A stretch of DNA of 64,000 bases from Longibaculum muris (GTDB lineage Bacteria > Bacillota_I > Bacilli_A > Erysipelotrichales > Coprobacillaceae). Made by a program: the position numbers and the translations under genes. The stretch is taken from contig NZ_SMCQ01000012.1 in the NCBI RefSeq assembly GCF_004343035.1, positions 1 to 64,000 on the forward strand. Reading direction: 5' to 3'. The notes beneath the pieces are model-generated. The model had not been told where the DNA came from. It saw only the letters and a list, made by a program, of their open reading frames with translations, and made no database searches. Positions 26,553 to 34,505 of the stretch are shown piece after piece (within the stretch, counting starts at the first letter, position 1; each line of letters starts with the position of its first letter).

Positions 26553-27501
26553 CCAAAATTTCAAAAGTATTTCCTTCTACAAACATATCAATTTTTCCTG
26601 TGTCTTTTAATAAATCATTTTTCACAGGCATAGCTAAATAAAGTGTCCTTGTTTCTAATGGTTCTATCTTTCCAGTTGTTGATATTGATTTATGATTATC
26701 ACTTTCAATAATGATTTGAGATTGAATTGTCTGTTGATTGATTGTATATATGCAATAGATGTATTCACTTGGATCAATAGTATGTTCACTAGTGTTTTTA
26801 AGCTCTATTTTTAAGGCAACAAATGTTTCATTATCATTATCTGTTGGATGATAGCTATAGAAGAATCCTTTATTTGATGGTTCTATTTTCTGTGTCTGTA
26901 AGATCTCATCTATTGTGATATGACTATCTTTTAAATTTAATGAATCTCCCACAGATTTTTGAGTTTGAATAACTTCTGGTTCTTGTAATGTCGAAAAATT
27001 GTATTGGACTTCTTCCTTATTTCTTATTTTTAATTTCAAATTAGCTTGTTCTTTGATATTTGATTCATTGATTTCACAATAGATATGAATATATCTTTCT
27101 TCATCTTCTTTAAGTGTATCAGTTTGACTTATTTGATTATACTTAAGATTTTCAATTGCTAGAGATGCTTTATATGATTGATGATTAATGACAAATGTTC
27201 CTTGATAAATATCTTTTAAGACATATTCTTTTTTGGATAAATTCTTTGTTTTTAATACAACATCAATGAATTGATTTTCATCTTGTTTTGGTTTTATTGA
27301 TCGATAAGTATTATTTTTATTGGTTGGTTCTATTTTATTTGTTACTGTACTTTTGACAATTTCATAACGTAATTGTTCATCAAATGTATATGACTTTGAT
27401 ATTTCTATTTCTGATACTTTTTCTGGTGTTGGAACTTCATCTCTAGGCTGACATCCTAATAAACAAAAACTAATAAGCAGTAATATTCCTAATTTCTTCA
27501 T
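26539..27501 (-). CDS. Lipoprotein with two DUF4352-like repeats
   Basis: A 320-aa lipoprotein (lipobox LLGC, Cys17). The mature protein contains two similar halves: KIEPTNKNNTYRS...ENQFIDVVLKTKNLS near residue 57-108, and KIEPSNKGFFYSY...NETFVALKIELKNTS near 206-240. Both look like the Ig-like beta-sandwich of DUF4352-type extracellular proteins, in which a strand ending in LKN(T/L)S is typical. Function is unknown; it is a single-gene unit, probably cell-surface. Confidence 0.6.
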   Translation of the reverse strand: MKKLGILLLISFCLLGCQPRDEVPTPEKVSEIEISKSYTFDEQLRYEIVKSTVTNKIEPTNKNNTYRSIKPKQDENQFIDVVLKTKNLSKKEYVLKDIYQGTFVINHQSYKASLAIENLKYNQISQTDTLKEDEERYIHIYCEINESNIKEQANLKLKIRNKEEVQYNFSTLQEPEVIQTQKSVGDSLNLKDSHITIDEILQTQKIEPSNKGFFYSYHPTDNDNETFVALKIELKNTSEHTIDPSEYIYCIYTINQQTIQSQIIIESDNHKSISTTGKIEPLETRTLYLAMPVKNDLLKDTGKIDMFVEGNTFEILGTQD

Positions 27502-27578
27502 ACATGTCCTTCTCCTCTTAGCTTTTATTTTATCATACTTTGTCGTAGAAACGAAATAATTCTTTTTCCAGTTAAAAA

Positions 27579-27604
27579 CCTTAAAATCAGATTTGATTTT
27601 AAGG
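27579..27604 (-). terminator. Intrinsic terminator after serA
   Basis: CCTTAAAATCA and TGATTTTAAGG form an 11-bp stem with loop GATT; TTTTTAA follows on the minus strand. Confidence 0.85.
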
Positions 27605-27614
27605 TCCTCATTTT

Positions 27615-28766
27615 TTATTCAATAACTCTAACTTTAATAACATTTTCTAATGCTTCAAAATCATTCATATCTACAACATCATTTGTTTCAATGATTGTAT
27701 AAGCATATTCTCCTTTGGCTTTATTAACCATGTTTTCAATGTTAATCTCACGATTAGCTAAAAGAGTGGCAAATTGTGCGAGCATGTTTGGTATGTTTTT
27801 ATGAATTAAACAAATACGATATTTTGTGGTACGTGGTTCGTTAATATATGGGAAGTTAACTGAGTTCACAATATTGCCACTTTCTAGATAATCTTTTATC
27901 TCTTTTACTGCCATGCGTGCACAGTTATCTTCTGATTCAGGAGTTGAAGCTCCTAAATGTGGCATGACAATCACATTTTCTTGATTAATAATATCTGGTG
28001 ATGCAAAATCTGTTACATATTTAGCAATCTTCCCCTCTTTGACTGCTGCTAAAACATCAGTTGAATTAACTAGATCCCCTCTAGCAAAATTCAAGATACG
28101 CACACCATCTTTCATCATATCAATACTTTCTTTATTGATAAGTCCTTTTGTTTCTTTAGTACTTGGTGCATGTAGTGTAATATAATCACATTCACTAAAG
28201 ATTGTTTCCATATTTTGAGCATTTTTAACCCATTTACTCATTCCCCAAGCAGCATTCACTGAAATATATGGATCAAATCCATAAACTTCCATCCCCAATT
28301 TAATCGCTGCATTAGCTACATGAACACCAATTGCACCTAAACCAATAATCCCTAATTTCTTACCTTCTAATTCTGGACCAACAAATTGACTTTTCCCCTT
28401 TTCAACCAATTTGCTAGCATCATCTTTCCCCTCTAAAGTTTTAACCCAATCAATTCCTTCAACAATTTTACGTGATGATAATAGAAGTCCACATAATACC
28501 AATTCTTTAACAGCATTTGCATTAGCCCCCGGTGTATTAAATACAACAATCCCCTCATTGCTGCATTGATCAATAGGAATATTATTAACTCCTGCTCCTG
28601 CTCTAGCAATAGCTTTTAAATTTTTATTAAATGTATAATCATGTAAGCTTGCTGAACGGACAAGAATCCCATCCTCATCATCAATATCTTCACCAACTTG
28701 ATATTGTTCCCCAAACAAATCAAGCCCCACTGGTGAAATTTTATTCATTAATTTAATTTTATTCAT
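27615..28766 (-). CDS. serA: D-3-phosphoglycerate dehydrogenase
   Basis: A 383-aa NAD-dependent dehydrogenase, first step of serine synthesis. The Rossmann motif is GKKLGIIGLGAIGVHVANAA (about 134-153); catalytic Arg, Glu and His positions fall in NFARGDLV, ASPD and MPHLGASTPESE. The C-terminal 65 residues form an ACT domain (ICLIHKNIPNMLAQFATLLA). This is the short form without the intervening ASB domain. It follows serC by 10 bp. Confidence 0.95.
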   Translation of the reverse strand: MNKIKLMNKISPVGLDLFGEQYQVGEDIDDEDGILVRSASLHDYTFNKNLKAIARAGAGVNNIPIDQCSNEGIVVFNTPGANANAVKELVLCGLLLSSRKIVEGIDWVKTLEGKDDASKLVEKGKSQFVGPELEGKKLGIIGLGAIGVHVANAAIKLGMEVYGFDPYISVNAAWGMSKWVKNAQNMETIFSECDYITLHAPSTKETKGLINKESIDMMKDGVRILNFARGDLVNSTDVLAAVKEGKIAKYVTDFASPDIINQENVIVMPHLGASTPESEDNCARMAVKEIKDYLESGNIVNSVNFPYINEPRTTKYRICLIHKNIPNMLAQFATLLANREINIENMVNKAKGEYAYTIIETNDVVDMNDFEALENVIKVRVIE

Positions 28767-28776
28767 ATATGGTCAC

Positions 28777-29862
28777 CTACTTATTTTCTTCTTCAAATTT
28801 TTTCATAAATGCTAATAATGTCTCTACCCCTTCTAATGACATAGCATTATAAATAGATGCACGGATTCCTCCAACAGAACGATGTCCTTTTAAATTAGAC
28901 ATTCCTGCCGCAATTGATTCTTTGACAAACTTAGCATCTAAGTCCTTATTTGGACATGTGAATGTCACATTCATTATTGAACGATTATCAGCATCACTAT
29001 GTGTTTGATAAAAATCTGTTTGATCTAAATAATCATACAATAATTGTGCTTTTTCTTGATTCTTCTTTTGCATAACTTCTAAACCACCTAAAGAATCAAT
29101 CCATTCAAGAACTAATCCTAAAACATAAATAGAAAATGTTGGTGGTGTATTGTACATAGAATCATTATCCGCAATCGTATTATATTCCATTAAAACAGGA
29201 ATATTCTCCTTATGATCTTGAATTAAATCTTCTCTTACAATAACAACGCCTAAACCAGCAATTCCCATATTCTTTTGTGCTCCAGCATAAATCATGCCAT
29301 AATCAGCAACACGAATTGGTTTAGATAAAATATTTGATGACATATCTGCAACGATTGGTACACCTTTTGTATCTGGTACATACTTCCATTCTGTTCCATA
29401 GATTGTGTTATTCGCACATAAATGAACATATGAAGCATCTTCTCTTAAATCTAATTCATCTTGTGTAGGAATATGTTTAAAGTTATTAACACTTCCATCA
29501 TATGCAATATGAATATCCCCAAATTTTTTTGCTTCTTGAGCAGCTTTCTTAGAAAACGCTCCAGTAATAATATAATCAGCTTTCCCATTCTTTAATAAAT
29601 TAAGTGGAATGGTAGAAAATTGCTGAGTTGCCCCTCCTTGAATAAATAAGATTTTATAGTTATCCGGTATATTTAAAACCTTTTTTAATAAAGCTTTCGT
29701 TTCATTAAATATTTCAAGATAGGACGATGATCTATGACTCATTTCCATTACGCTCATTCCACTATCTTTATAGTTCAACATTTGAGCCGCTACTTTTTCT
29801 AATACTGGTACAGGTAATGTTGATGGACCTGCAGAAAAATTGTAAACTCTTTTTTGTGTCAT
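28777..29862 (-). CDS. serC: Phosphoserine aminotransferase
   Basis: A 361-aa PLP enzyme that converts 3-phosphohydroxypyruvate to phosphoserine. It opens with the family start VYNFSAGPSTLPVPVLE; the PLP Lys is in IYAGAQKNMGIAGLGVVIV; the C-terminal SNLKGHRSVGGIRASIYNAM block is diagnostic. First gene of serCA. No serB is in the operon; a PHP-type phosphatase lies 1.8 kb away but there is no evidence linking it. Confidence 0.97.
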   Translation of the reverse strand: MTQKRVYNFSAGPSTLPVPVLEKVAAQMLNYKDSGMSVMEMSHRSSSYLEIFNETKALLKKVLNIPDNYKILFIQGGATQQFSTIPLNLLKNGKADYIITGAFSKKAAQEAKKFGDIHIAYDGSVNNFKHIPTQDELDLREDASYVHLCANNTIYGTEWKYVPDTKGVPIVADMSSNILSKPIRVADYGMIYAGAQKNMGIAGLGVVIVREDLIQDHKENIPVLMEYNTIADNDSMYNTPPTFSIYVLGLVLEWIDSLGGLEVMQKKNQEKAQLLYDYLDQTDFYQTHSDADNRSIMNVTFTCPNKDLDAKFVKESIAAGMSNLKGHRSVGGIRASIYNAMSLEGVETLLAFMKKFEEENK

Positions 29863-29894
29863 TGTTGACGTCCTCCTTTTTAAATGTTGTTGTC

Positions 29895-29923
29895 ATTATA
29901 TTTGATTTAAACAAATTTGTCCA
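29895..29923 (-). promoter_or_regulatory. serCA promoter
   Basis: TGGACA (29923-29918), 17 bp, TATAAT (29900-29895) on the minus strand, giving a leader of about 30 bases before the serC ribosome site. There is no room for a T-box or riboswitch. Confidence 0.75.
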
Positions 29924-30038
29924 GTAATATTATTAAAAATCATAAATTTTTTAATAATTTACTTTAAATTGTATACAATTTTGTTATATTTCTATAACTA
30001 TTCTTATTATATTTACTAATTTTATAAATAGAACAAAA

Positions 30039-30070
30039 AATAATCTATTGGCTTTATTCAATAGATTATT
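30039..30070 (-). terminator. Intrinsic terminator after the diguanylate cyclase gene
   Basis: AATAATCTATTG and CAATAGATTATT form a 12-bp stem; the minus strand then reads TTTTTTG. Confidence 0.85.
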
Positions 30071-30905
30071 CTTCATAGATATAAAATTTTTGTTTTAAAG
30101 TCTTTGCTTTATACATAGCCCAATCTGCCTTATTAAAAAATTCTTCATAAGTATCTTGACCATTATAACTAGCTATCCCAACACTAATAGAAAAAGGAAC
30201 TTTTTCATATTGATACATCACTTTATCAAATAACATATTAAGCTTTCTTATAATCTCATTATGTTGTGTATCTTTCATAAAAACCACAAACTCATCGCCA
30301 CCAATTCTTCCAATCACATCAGAATGAAAGACTTCATTGAGTTGACTAGCAAACCATTTTAATATTTGATCTCCTTGAAGATGTCCTAACTGATCATTTA
30401 ACTTCTTAAAACTATCAATATCTCCCATTAATAACGTTCCCTGCTTCAAGTTATCTATTTCATTTTTAATCATTTCTTCAACAGTTACCTTATTATAAAG
30501 ATATGTCAATCCATCTTTTCGAGATATTTCCAACAATTGATTTTCATATTTCTTTAAATCATTAATATGAATCAACAACCCCTCAATACGATAAAGATGC
30601 TTTCTTTTATAAATATATTGGTACTCTACTAAAAACCAATCATTATTTAATTTCAATTGTAAAGTATCACTTTGATTTTGATTTAATCCTAATAATATAT
30701 CCTTAAATATCAATTCATCTTTTTCTTTTAAATCATTCAAAAAAGAAGTATATGAACAACATGAAGAAGATACAATATAAAGTCTTTGATTTTTTACCAT
30801 ATATTGAAATACAGTTATATTTTTAAATCGTTTTAATGTATCTAAACTATTCAGTTTTAATTTTAATATCTTTAATTTACATTTTATTACTTGATATTTA
30901 TTCAT
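30066..30905 (-). CDS. Diguanylate cyclase (GGDEF protein)
   Basis: A 279-aa protein. The C-terminal GGDEF domain is complete: DGLTYLYNK start, MGDIDSFKKLND metal site, and the active loop GRIGGDEFVVFM, so it should make c-di-GMP. No RxxD inhibitory site is visible five residues before GGDEF. The N-terminal 115 residues look like a soluble PAS-type sensor (LKLNNDWFLVEYQYIYKRK, then LIHINDLKKYENQLLEISRKDG linker). No membrane helix is seen. Start at ATG 30905 with AGAGGAAG ahead. Its upstream region holds two recombinase-type dyads. Confidence 0.88.
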   Translation of the reverse strand: MNKYQVIKCKLKILKLKLNSLDTLKRFKNITVFQYMVKNQRLYIVSSSCCSYTSFLNDLKEKDELIFKDILLGLNQNQSDTLQLKLNNDWFLVEYQYIYKRKHLYRIEGLLIHINDLKKYENQLLEISRKDGLTYLYNKVTVEEMIKNEIDNLKQGTLLMGDIDSFKKLNDQLGHLQGDQILKWFASQLNEVFHSDVIGRIGGDEFVVFMKDTQHNEIIRKLNMLFDKVMYQYEKVPFSISVGIASYNGQDTYEEFFNKADWAMYKAKTLKQKFYIYEE

Positions 30906-30918
30906 AAAACTTCCTCTC

Positions 30919-30946
30919 TGTGACAGGTTGTAGACAATTTGGCACA
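30919..30946. promoter_or_regulatory. 28-bp dyad, candidate serine-recombinase site I
   Basis: Half-sites TGTGACAGGTTGT and ACAATTTGGCACA are imperfect inverted 13-mers (10 of 13 positions match) around a central AG. A 28-bp site with a 2-bp centre is the standard form of a serine recombinase crossover or binding site. It lies directly upstream of the GGDEF gene, covering its 5' leader. Confidence 0.5.
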
Positions 30947-30991
30947 AGGGGTATATACTGAAACTAAGAGAATATTGCGAGTATATCCCCT
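30947..30991. repeat. Inverted repeat between the two recombinase-type dyads
   Basis: AGGGGTATATACT (30947-30959) and AGTATATCCCCT (30980-30991) are inverted with one base inserted, 20 bases apart. There is no T run on the minus side to make it a terminator, so a regulator operator or promoter element is likelier. Confidence 0.45.
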
Positions 30992-31012
30992 ATTTTTCTT
31001 TTTATATTCATG

Positions 31013-31040
31013 TGTGACAAAAATTCTACAATTTGTGACA
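31013..31040. promoter_or_regulatory. 28-bp dyad, candidate serine-recombinase site II
   Basis: Half-sites TGTGACAAAAATT and ACAATTTGTGACA lie around a central CT (AG on the other strand). The right half matches that of the first dyad at 11 of 13 positions. The starts of the two dyads are 94 bp apart. A further 9-bp perfect inverted repeat (AATTTGTGA and TCACAAATT, 31030-31052) overlaps its right end and the stop codon of the recombinase gene. Confidence 0.5.
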
Positions 31041-31043
31041 ATC

Positions 31044-31655
31044 TCACAAATTTTTTTGATATTCTTTTTCCTTCACACGTCTTAAAAATGTTTGATATGA
31101 AATTCCTAATCGTTGGGCTGCCTTACGCGATGAAATGTCTCCCTTGGACCATAAATAAGCATAATGATCAAATTCATAGGACAACTGAATACGCTGTGGT
31201 CCAAAGTGAACACCTCTAGCTTTAGCTGCTGCAATCCCTTCAGCCTGCCTTTGATGAATAAATTCCCTTTCTGTTTGAGCAACATAGCTCAATAATTGTA
31301 AAACAATATCTGAAATCAATGTTCCTATTAAATCATGTTCTTTTCTTGTATCTAGTAAAGGCATATCTAAAACAACAATTCTAACATGTTTCTCTTTTGT
31401 TAGCATTCGCCACTGTTCAATAATTTCTTCATAATTTCTACCTAACCGATCAATACTCTTTATCACTAATGTATCGTTATTTTTCATCTTTTCTACAAGT
31501 TTTTGATACTTGGGTCTATTAAAATTCTTTCCTGATTGTTTTTCAACAATGATATGTGACTGACAAACACCAAAATTCAACATTGCTATAACTTGTCTTT
31601 CTTCATTTTGATCTTTACTAGAAACTCTCACATATCCATAAACTTCTTCTTTCAT
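31044..31655 (-). CDS. Stand-alone serine recombinase (resolvase/invertase family)
   Basis: A 203-aa small serine recombinase. The catalytic Ser12 lies in YGYVRVSSKDQ; the later KSIDRLGRNYEEI block has the active-site Asp/Arg; a long E-helix (LLSYVAQTEREFIHQRQAEGIAAAKARG) leads to a C-terminal HTH (SSRKAAQRLGISYQTFLRRV). Size and plan match Tn3-type resolvases and Hin/Gin/beta recombinases. No transposase or plasmid gene is nearby. Start at ATG 31655 after GGAGGTG. Its candidate sites sit at the 3' end of the gene, upstream of the GGDEF gene. Confidence 0.9.
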   Translation of the reverse strand: MKEEVYGYVRVSSKDQNEERQVIAMLNFGVCQSHIIVEKQSGKNFNRPKYQKLVEKMKNNDTLVIKSIDRLGRNYEEIIEQWRMLTKEKHVRIVVLDMPLLDTRKEHDLIGTLISDIVLQLLSYVAQTEREFIHQRQAEGIAAAKARGVHFGPQRIQLSYEFDHYAYLWSKGDISSRKAAQRLGISYQTFLRRVKEKEYQKNL

Positions 31656-31711
31656 ACTTTCACCTCCATCTTTATTGTAGGCAAAATGACAAAAAGACAA
31701 ACAAAAAAGCA

Positions 31712-32515
31712 TCAATCATCAAGACTGATACTTTCAATTCTTTGTACCGCTTCTTTTATATAACTTCCAACATCACTAGGCTGATGAGCATCTGAAGTCG
31801 TTATCAGTTGTACATGTGCCTTTTTAAACACCTTCAACAATTCATCAGATAGCCCCAAATCTTGATGATTGTATCGATAATAACAACCTACATTATTTTC
31901 AGCTTTCATATGGTGTTGATTTAATAATTGAGCTAATTTTTCATAAGTTGGTAATAAATCATATGTTGGATAAATATTAAACAATTTAATTGTATCTGGA
32001 TGTGCTAATTGAGTAAACAAATCTGATTCAACCAATTGAAAAACAAGTTCATAATATCTCTTATAAATATGATTAACATCATATTTATCCCACAACAATT
32101 CTTTTGAAAAACTCATATCATATAAAATTCCATCAATAGAATGAATAGCTCCTACAATAAAATCAAAATGATATTGTGATAATACTTTTCTTATATATTC
32201 TTCATGTTGAGGTACATAACAAACTTCTAAACCATATGTGACTTTAACAGGTAAATCCATCTTTTTGATATCTTCCATTAATTGAATAAAGTCACTGATA
32301 TGATCTTTGAATTTCATCTTTTTATTTTCCAACCATACTTTTTGAACTTCATATTGCTTTAATTCTTCATAAATGGGTTCAAATTCTATAAATCTGTGTG
32401 TATGATCAAGTATTTGAATCTCATCTAATCCCTTTTGCTTTGCTGCTTCTACAAAAGAAAGCACATATTCTTTTGTAAGTGGTCCATTTTCTAAATGCAT
32501 ATGACCATCTATCAT
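31712..32515 (-). CDS. PHP-domain phosphatase, histidinol-phosphatase-like
   Basis: A 267-aa PHP-family metal phosphoesterase. Ligands are visible in MIDGHMHLENG (HxH), ILDHTH, a mid GLEVCYVP Glu, VGAIHSI His, LAHPD and the late TTSDAHQP. This pattern fits HisJ/HisK-type histidinol-phosphatases, though no other his genes are here, so another phosphate ester is possible. Start at ATG 32515 after AAAGGGG. It lies 57 bp upstream of the recombinase on the same strand. Confidence 0.82.
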   Translation of the reverse strand: MIDGHMHLENGPLTKEYVLSFVEAAKQKGLDEIQILDHTHRFIEFEPIYEELKQYEVQKVWLENKKMKFKDHISDFIQLMEDIKKMDLPVKVTYGLEVCYVPQHEEYIRKVLSQYHFDFIVGAIHSIDGILYDMSFSKELLWDKYDVNHIYKRYYELVFQLVESDLFTQLAHPDTIKLFNIYPTYDLLPTYEKLAQLLNQHHMKAENNVGCYYRYNHQDLGLSDELLKVFKKAHVQLITTSDAHQPSDVGSYIKEAVQRIESISLDD

Positions 32516-32583
32516 ATTAATCATCCCCTTTTGCATAATTATATGAAATCATATTTATTTGTAAATAAATATGATAAGAAAAA

Positions 32584-32604
32584 GAACAGATTTGATATCT
32601 GTTC
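32584..32604 (-). terminator. Terminator of the MarR-ABC operon
   Basis: GAACAGAT and ATCTGTTC pair around a 5-base loop; TTTTTCTT follows on the minus strand. Confidence 0.8.
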
Positions 32605-32645
32605 AATTATTCATACATGAATGGTTTTTGTTATTATTTACAAGT

Positions 32646-34505
32646 TTAATCCAATTCAAATTGTCCTGTATACAATTGATAATAACGTCCTTTTTGGGCA
32701 ATCAATTCATCATGACTACCACGTTCAATAATTTCACCATGATCTAAGACCATGATTGCATTAGAATTTCTAACCGTTGATAATCTATGTGCAATCACAA
32801 AGACAGTACGATTTTCCATCAAGCGATCCATACCTTTTTCAATAAGTTTTTCTGTACGAGTATCTATTGAACTTGTTGCCTCATCTAAAATCAAGACTGG
32901 TGGATTAGCAATAGCCGCTCTAGCAATCGCTAAAAGTTGACGTTGTCCTTGTGACAAGTTAGCTCCATCCCCCGATAACATTGTATTATACCCATCTGGT
33001 AAACGTTTGATAAAACTATGAGCATTAGCCAATTTAGCTGCTTCAATAACTTCATCCATAGTTGCATTTAATTTCCCATAACGAATATTATCTGCAATTG
33101 TACCAGTAAATAAATGTGTATCCTGTAAAACTATAGATATTGATTTTCTTAAATCATCTTTTTTAATTAATTTAATATCAATCCCATCATAAGTAATACT
33201 TCCACTATGAATATCATAAAAACGATTAATCAAATTTGTAATAGTTGTTTTTCCTGCTCCCGTGCTTCCAACAAAAGCAATCTTTTGACCTGGTTTAGCA
33301 AATAAATTAATATCTTTTAAAATTGTGACATCTTCATTATAACCAAAAACAACATCATGGAAACGCACATCACCTTTTAACTGAACAAGTTCAATACTTC
33401 CATCATCACGAGGATGACGCCATGCCCAATGTCCTGTATATTCTTGACATTCACTAATTGTTCCATCATGATGAACTCTCACTCTTGCAAGTGTGACTTT
33501 TCCATCATCAATTTCTTCTTTTTCAGCCATCATTTCAAATATTCTTTCTGCCCCTGCCATCGCAGCTAATACAAAGTTTAATTGTTGGGTAAATTGATTT
33601 ACTGGCTGAGCTGTTTGTCTAACAAAAATCAAATATGAAGATAAACTTCCTAAATCCATCATTCCAGCAATTGTAAAGAAGCCACCAATACAAGCAACTA
33701 ATGCATAATTGAAATAAGAAATACTTACAACTGTTGGAATGGTTCTACCAGAATAAGTTAATGCTTCAGTAGAAGCATGTTGAAGAATTTCATTACGACG
33801 ATTAAATTCTTCAATATTCTTTTCTTCATGATTAAAGACTTTAACAACTTTTACTCCATCAACCATTTCTTCAATAAAACCATTTAAATTCCCCATAGCT
33901 GCTTGTTGATGTGAAAAGTAATATTTACTACGTTTACTTAGATATTGAATAACAAAATACATAATAATCATACAAAATAATACAATAAGTGACAATTGCC
34001 AACTTAAAACAAAGATCAATATTAAAGTTCCGACAATCATAATAAAGCTTTGAATTAAGTTATCAAAACAGTTATTAAAAGCGTCTTGAACTGTATCTAA
34101 GTCATTAGTAAAATGGCTCATTATTTCTCCATGTGTATGACTATCAAAATATTTAATAGGTAACTTTTGCATACGATCAAATAAATCTTGTCGCATTTCT
34201 TTAACAATCTTTTGTGATGTATGAATCATTAATTGCTTATAAATGGCTGTTGAGGTTGCTCCAATCGCATAAACAATACCCATAAAAATAATAAAATGCA
34301 CTAATCCTTGATAATCTCCAGGTAATATATACTTATTAACAACAGTACGAATTTGAAAAGTTCCCCAAAGATTAACTCCAGTACTCACAATAACCAATAA
34401 AGCAACTCCAAATAATGCATATTTATGATGTCCCATATATGTTCTAAAAGAAGCGAGAGTTTTTAACATATCTCTTGGTTTTGCATTTGTTATTTGTCTT
34501 GCCAT
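32646..34505 (-). CDS. ABC exporter half-transporter B (canonical Walker B, LSQGQ signature)
   Basis: A 619-aa ABC-B exporter subunit: six-helix membrane domain (1-320), then a nucleotide-binding domain with Walker A GSTGAGKTT, Walker B ILILDEATSSID with catalytic Glu, and H-loop IAHRLSTV. The signature is LSQGQ rather than LSGGQ. About 45 extra residues (TISECQEYTGHWAWRHPRDDG) lie just before the NBD, as in some heterodimeric exporters. Pairs with the next gene upstream to form one good and one degenerate ATP site. Likely a multidrug exporter. Confidence 0.9.
   Translation of the reverse strand: MARQITNAKPRDMLKTLASFRTYMGHHKYALFGVALLVIVSTGVNLWGTFQIRTVVNKYILPGDYQGLVHFIIFMGIVYAIGATSTAIYKQLMIHTSQKIVKEMRQDLFDRMQKLPIKYFDSHTHGEIMSHFTNDLDTVQDAFNNCFDNLIQSFIMIVGTLILIFVLSWQLSLIVLFCMIIMYFVIQYLSKRSKYYFSHQQAAMGNLNGFIEEMVDGVKVVKVFNHEEKNIEEFNRRNEILQHASTEALTYSGRTIPTVVSISYFNYALVACIGGFFTIAGMMDLGSLSSYLIFVRQTAQPVNQFTQQLNFVLAAMAGAERIFEMMAEKEEIDDGKVTLARVRVHHDGTISECQEYTGHWAWRHPRDDGSIELVQLKGDVRFHDVVFGYNEDVTILKDINLFAKPGQKIAFVGSTGAGKTTITNLINRFYDIHSGSITYDGIDIKLIKKDDLRKSISIVLQDTHLFTGTIADNIRYGKLNATMDEVIEAAKLANAHSFIKRLPDGYNTMLSGDGANLSQGQRQLLAIARAAIANPPVLILDEATSSIDTRTEKLIEKGMDRLMENRTVFVIAHRLSTVRNSNAIMVLDHGEIIERGSHDELIAQKGRYYQLYTGQFELD

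Noticed and set aside
29863-30038. T-box or serine-responsive leader before serC
   Set aside because: The promoter lies only about 30 bases before the ribosome site, leaving no room for a leader RNA.
30905-31043. c-di-GMP riboswitch upstream of the GGDEF gene
   Set aside because: None of the conserved GEMM motifs is present; the region is explained better by recombinase-type dyads.
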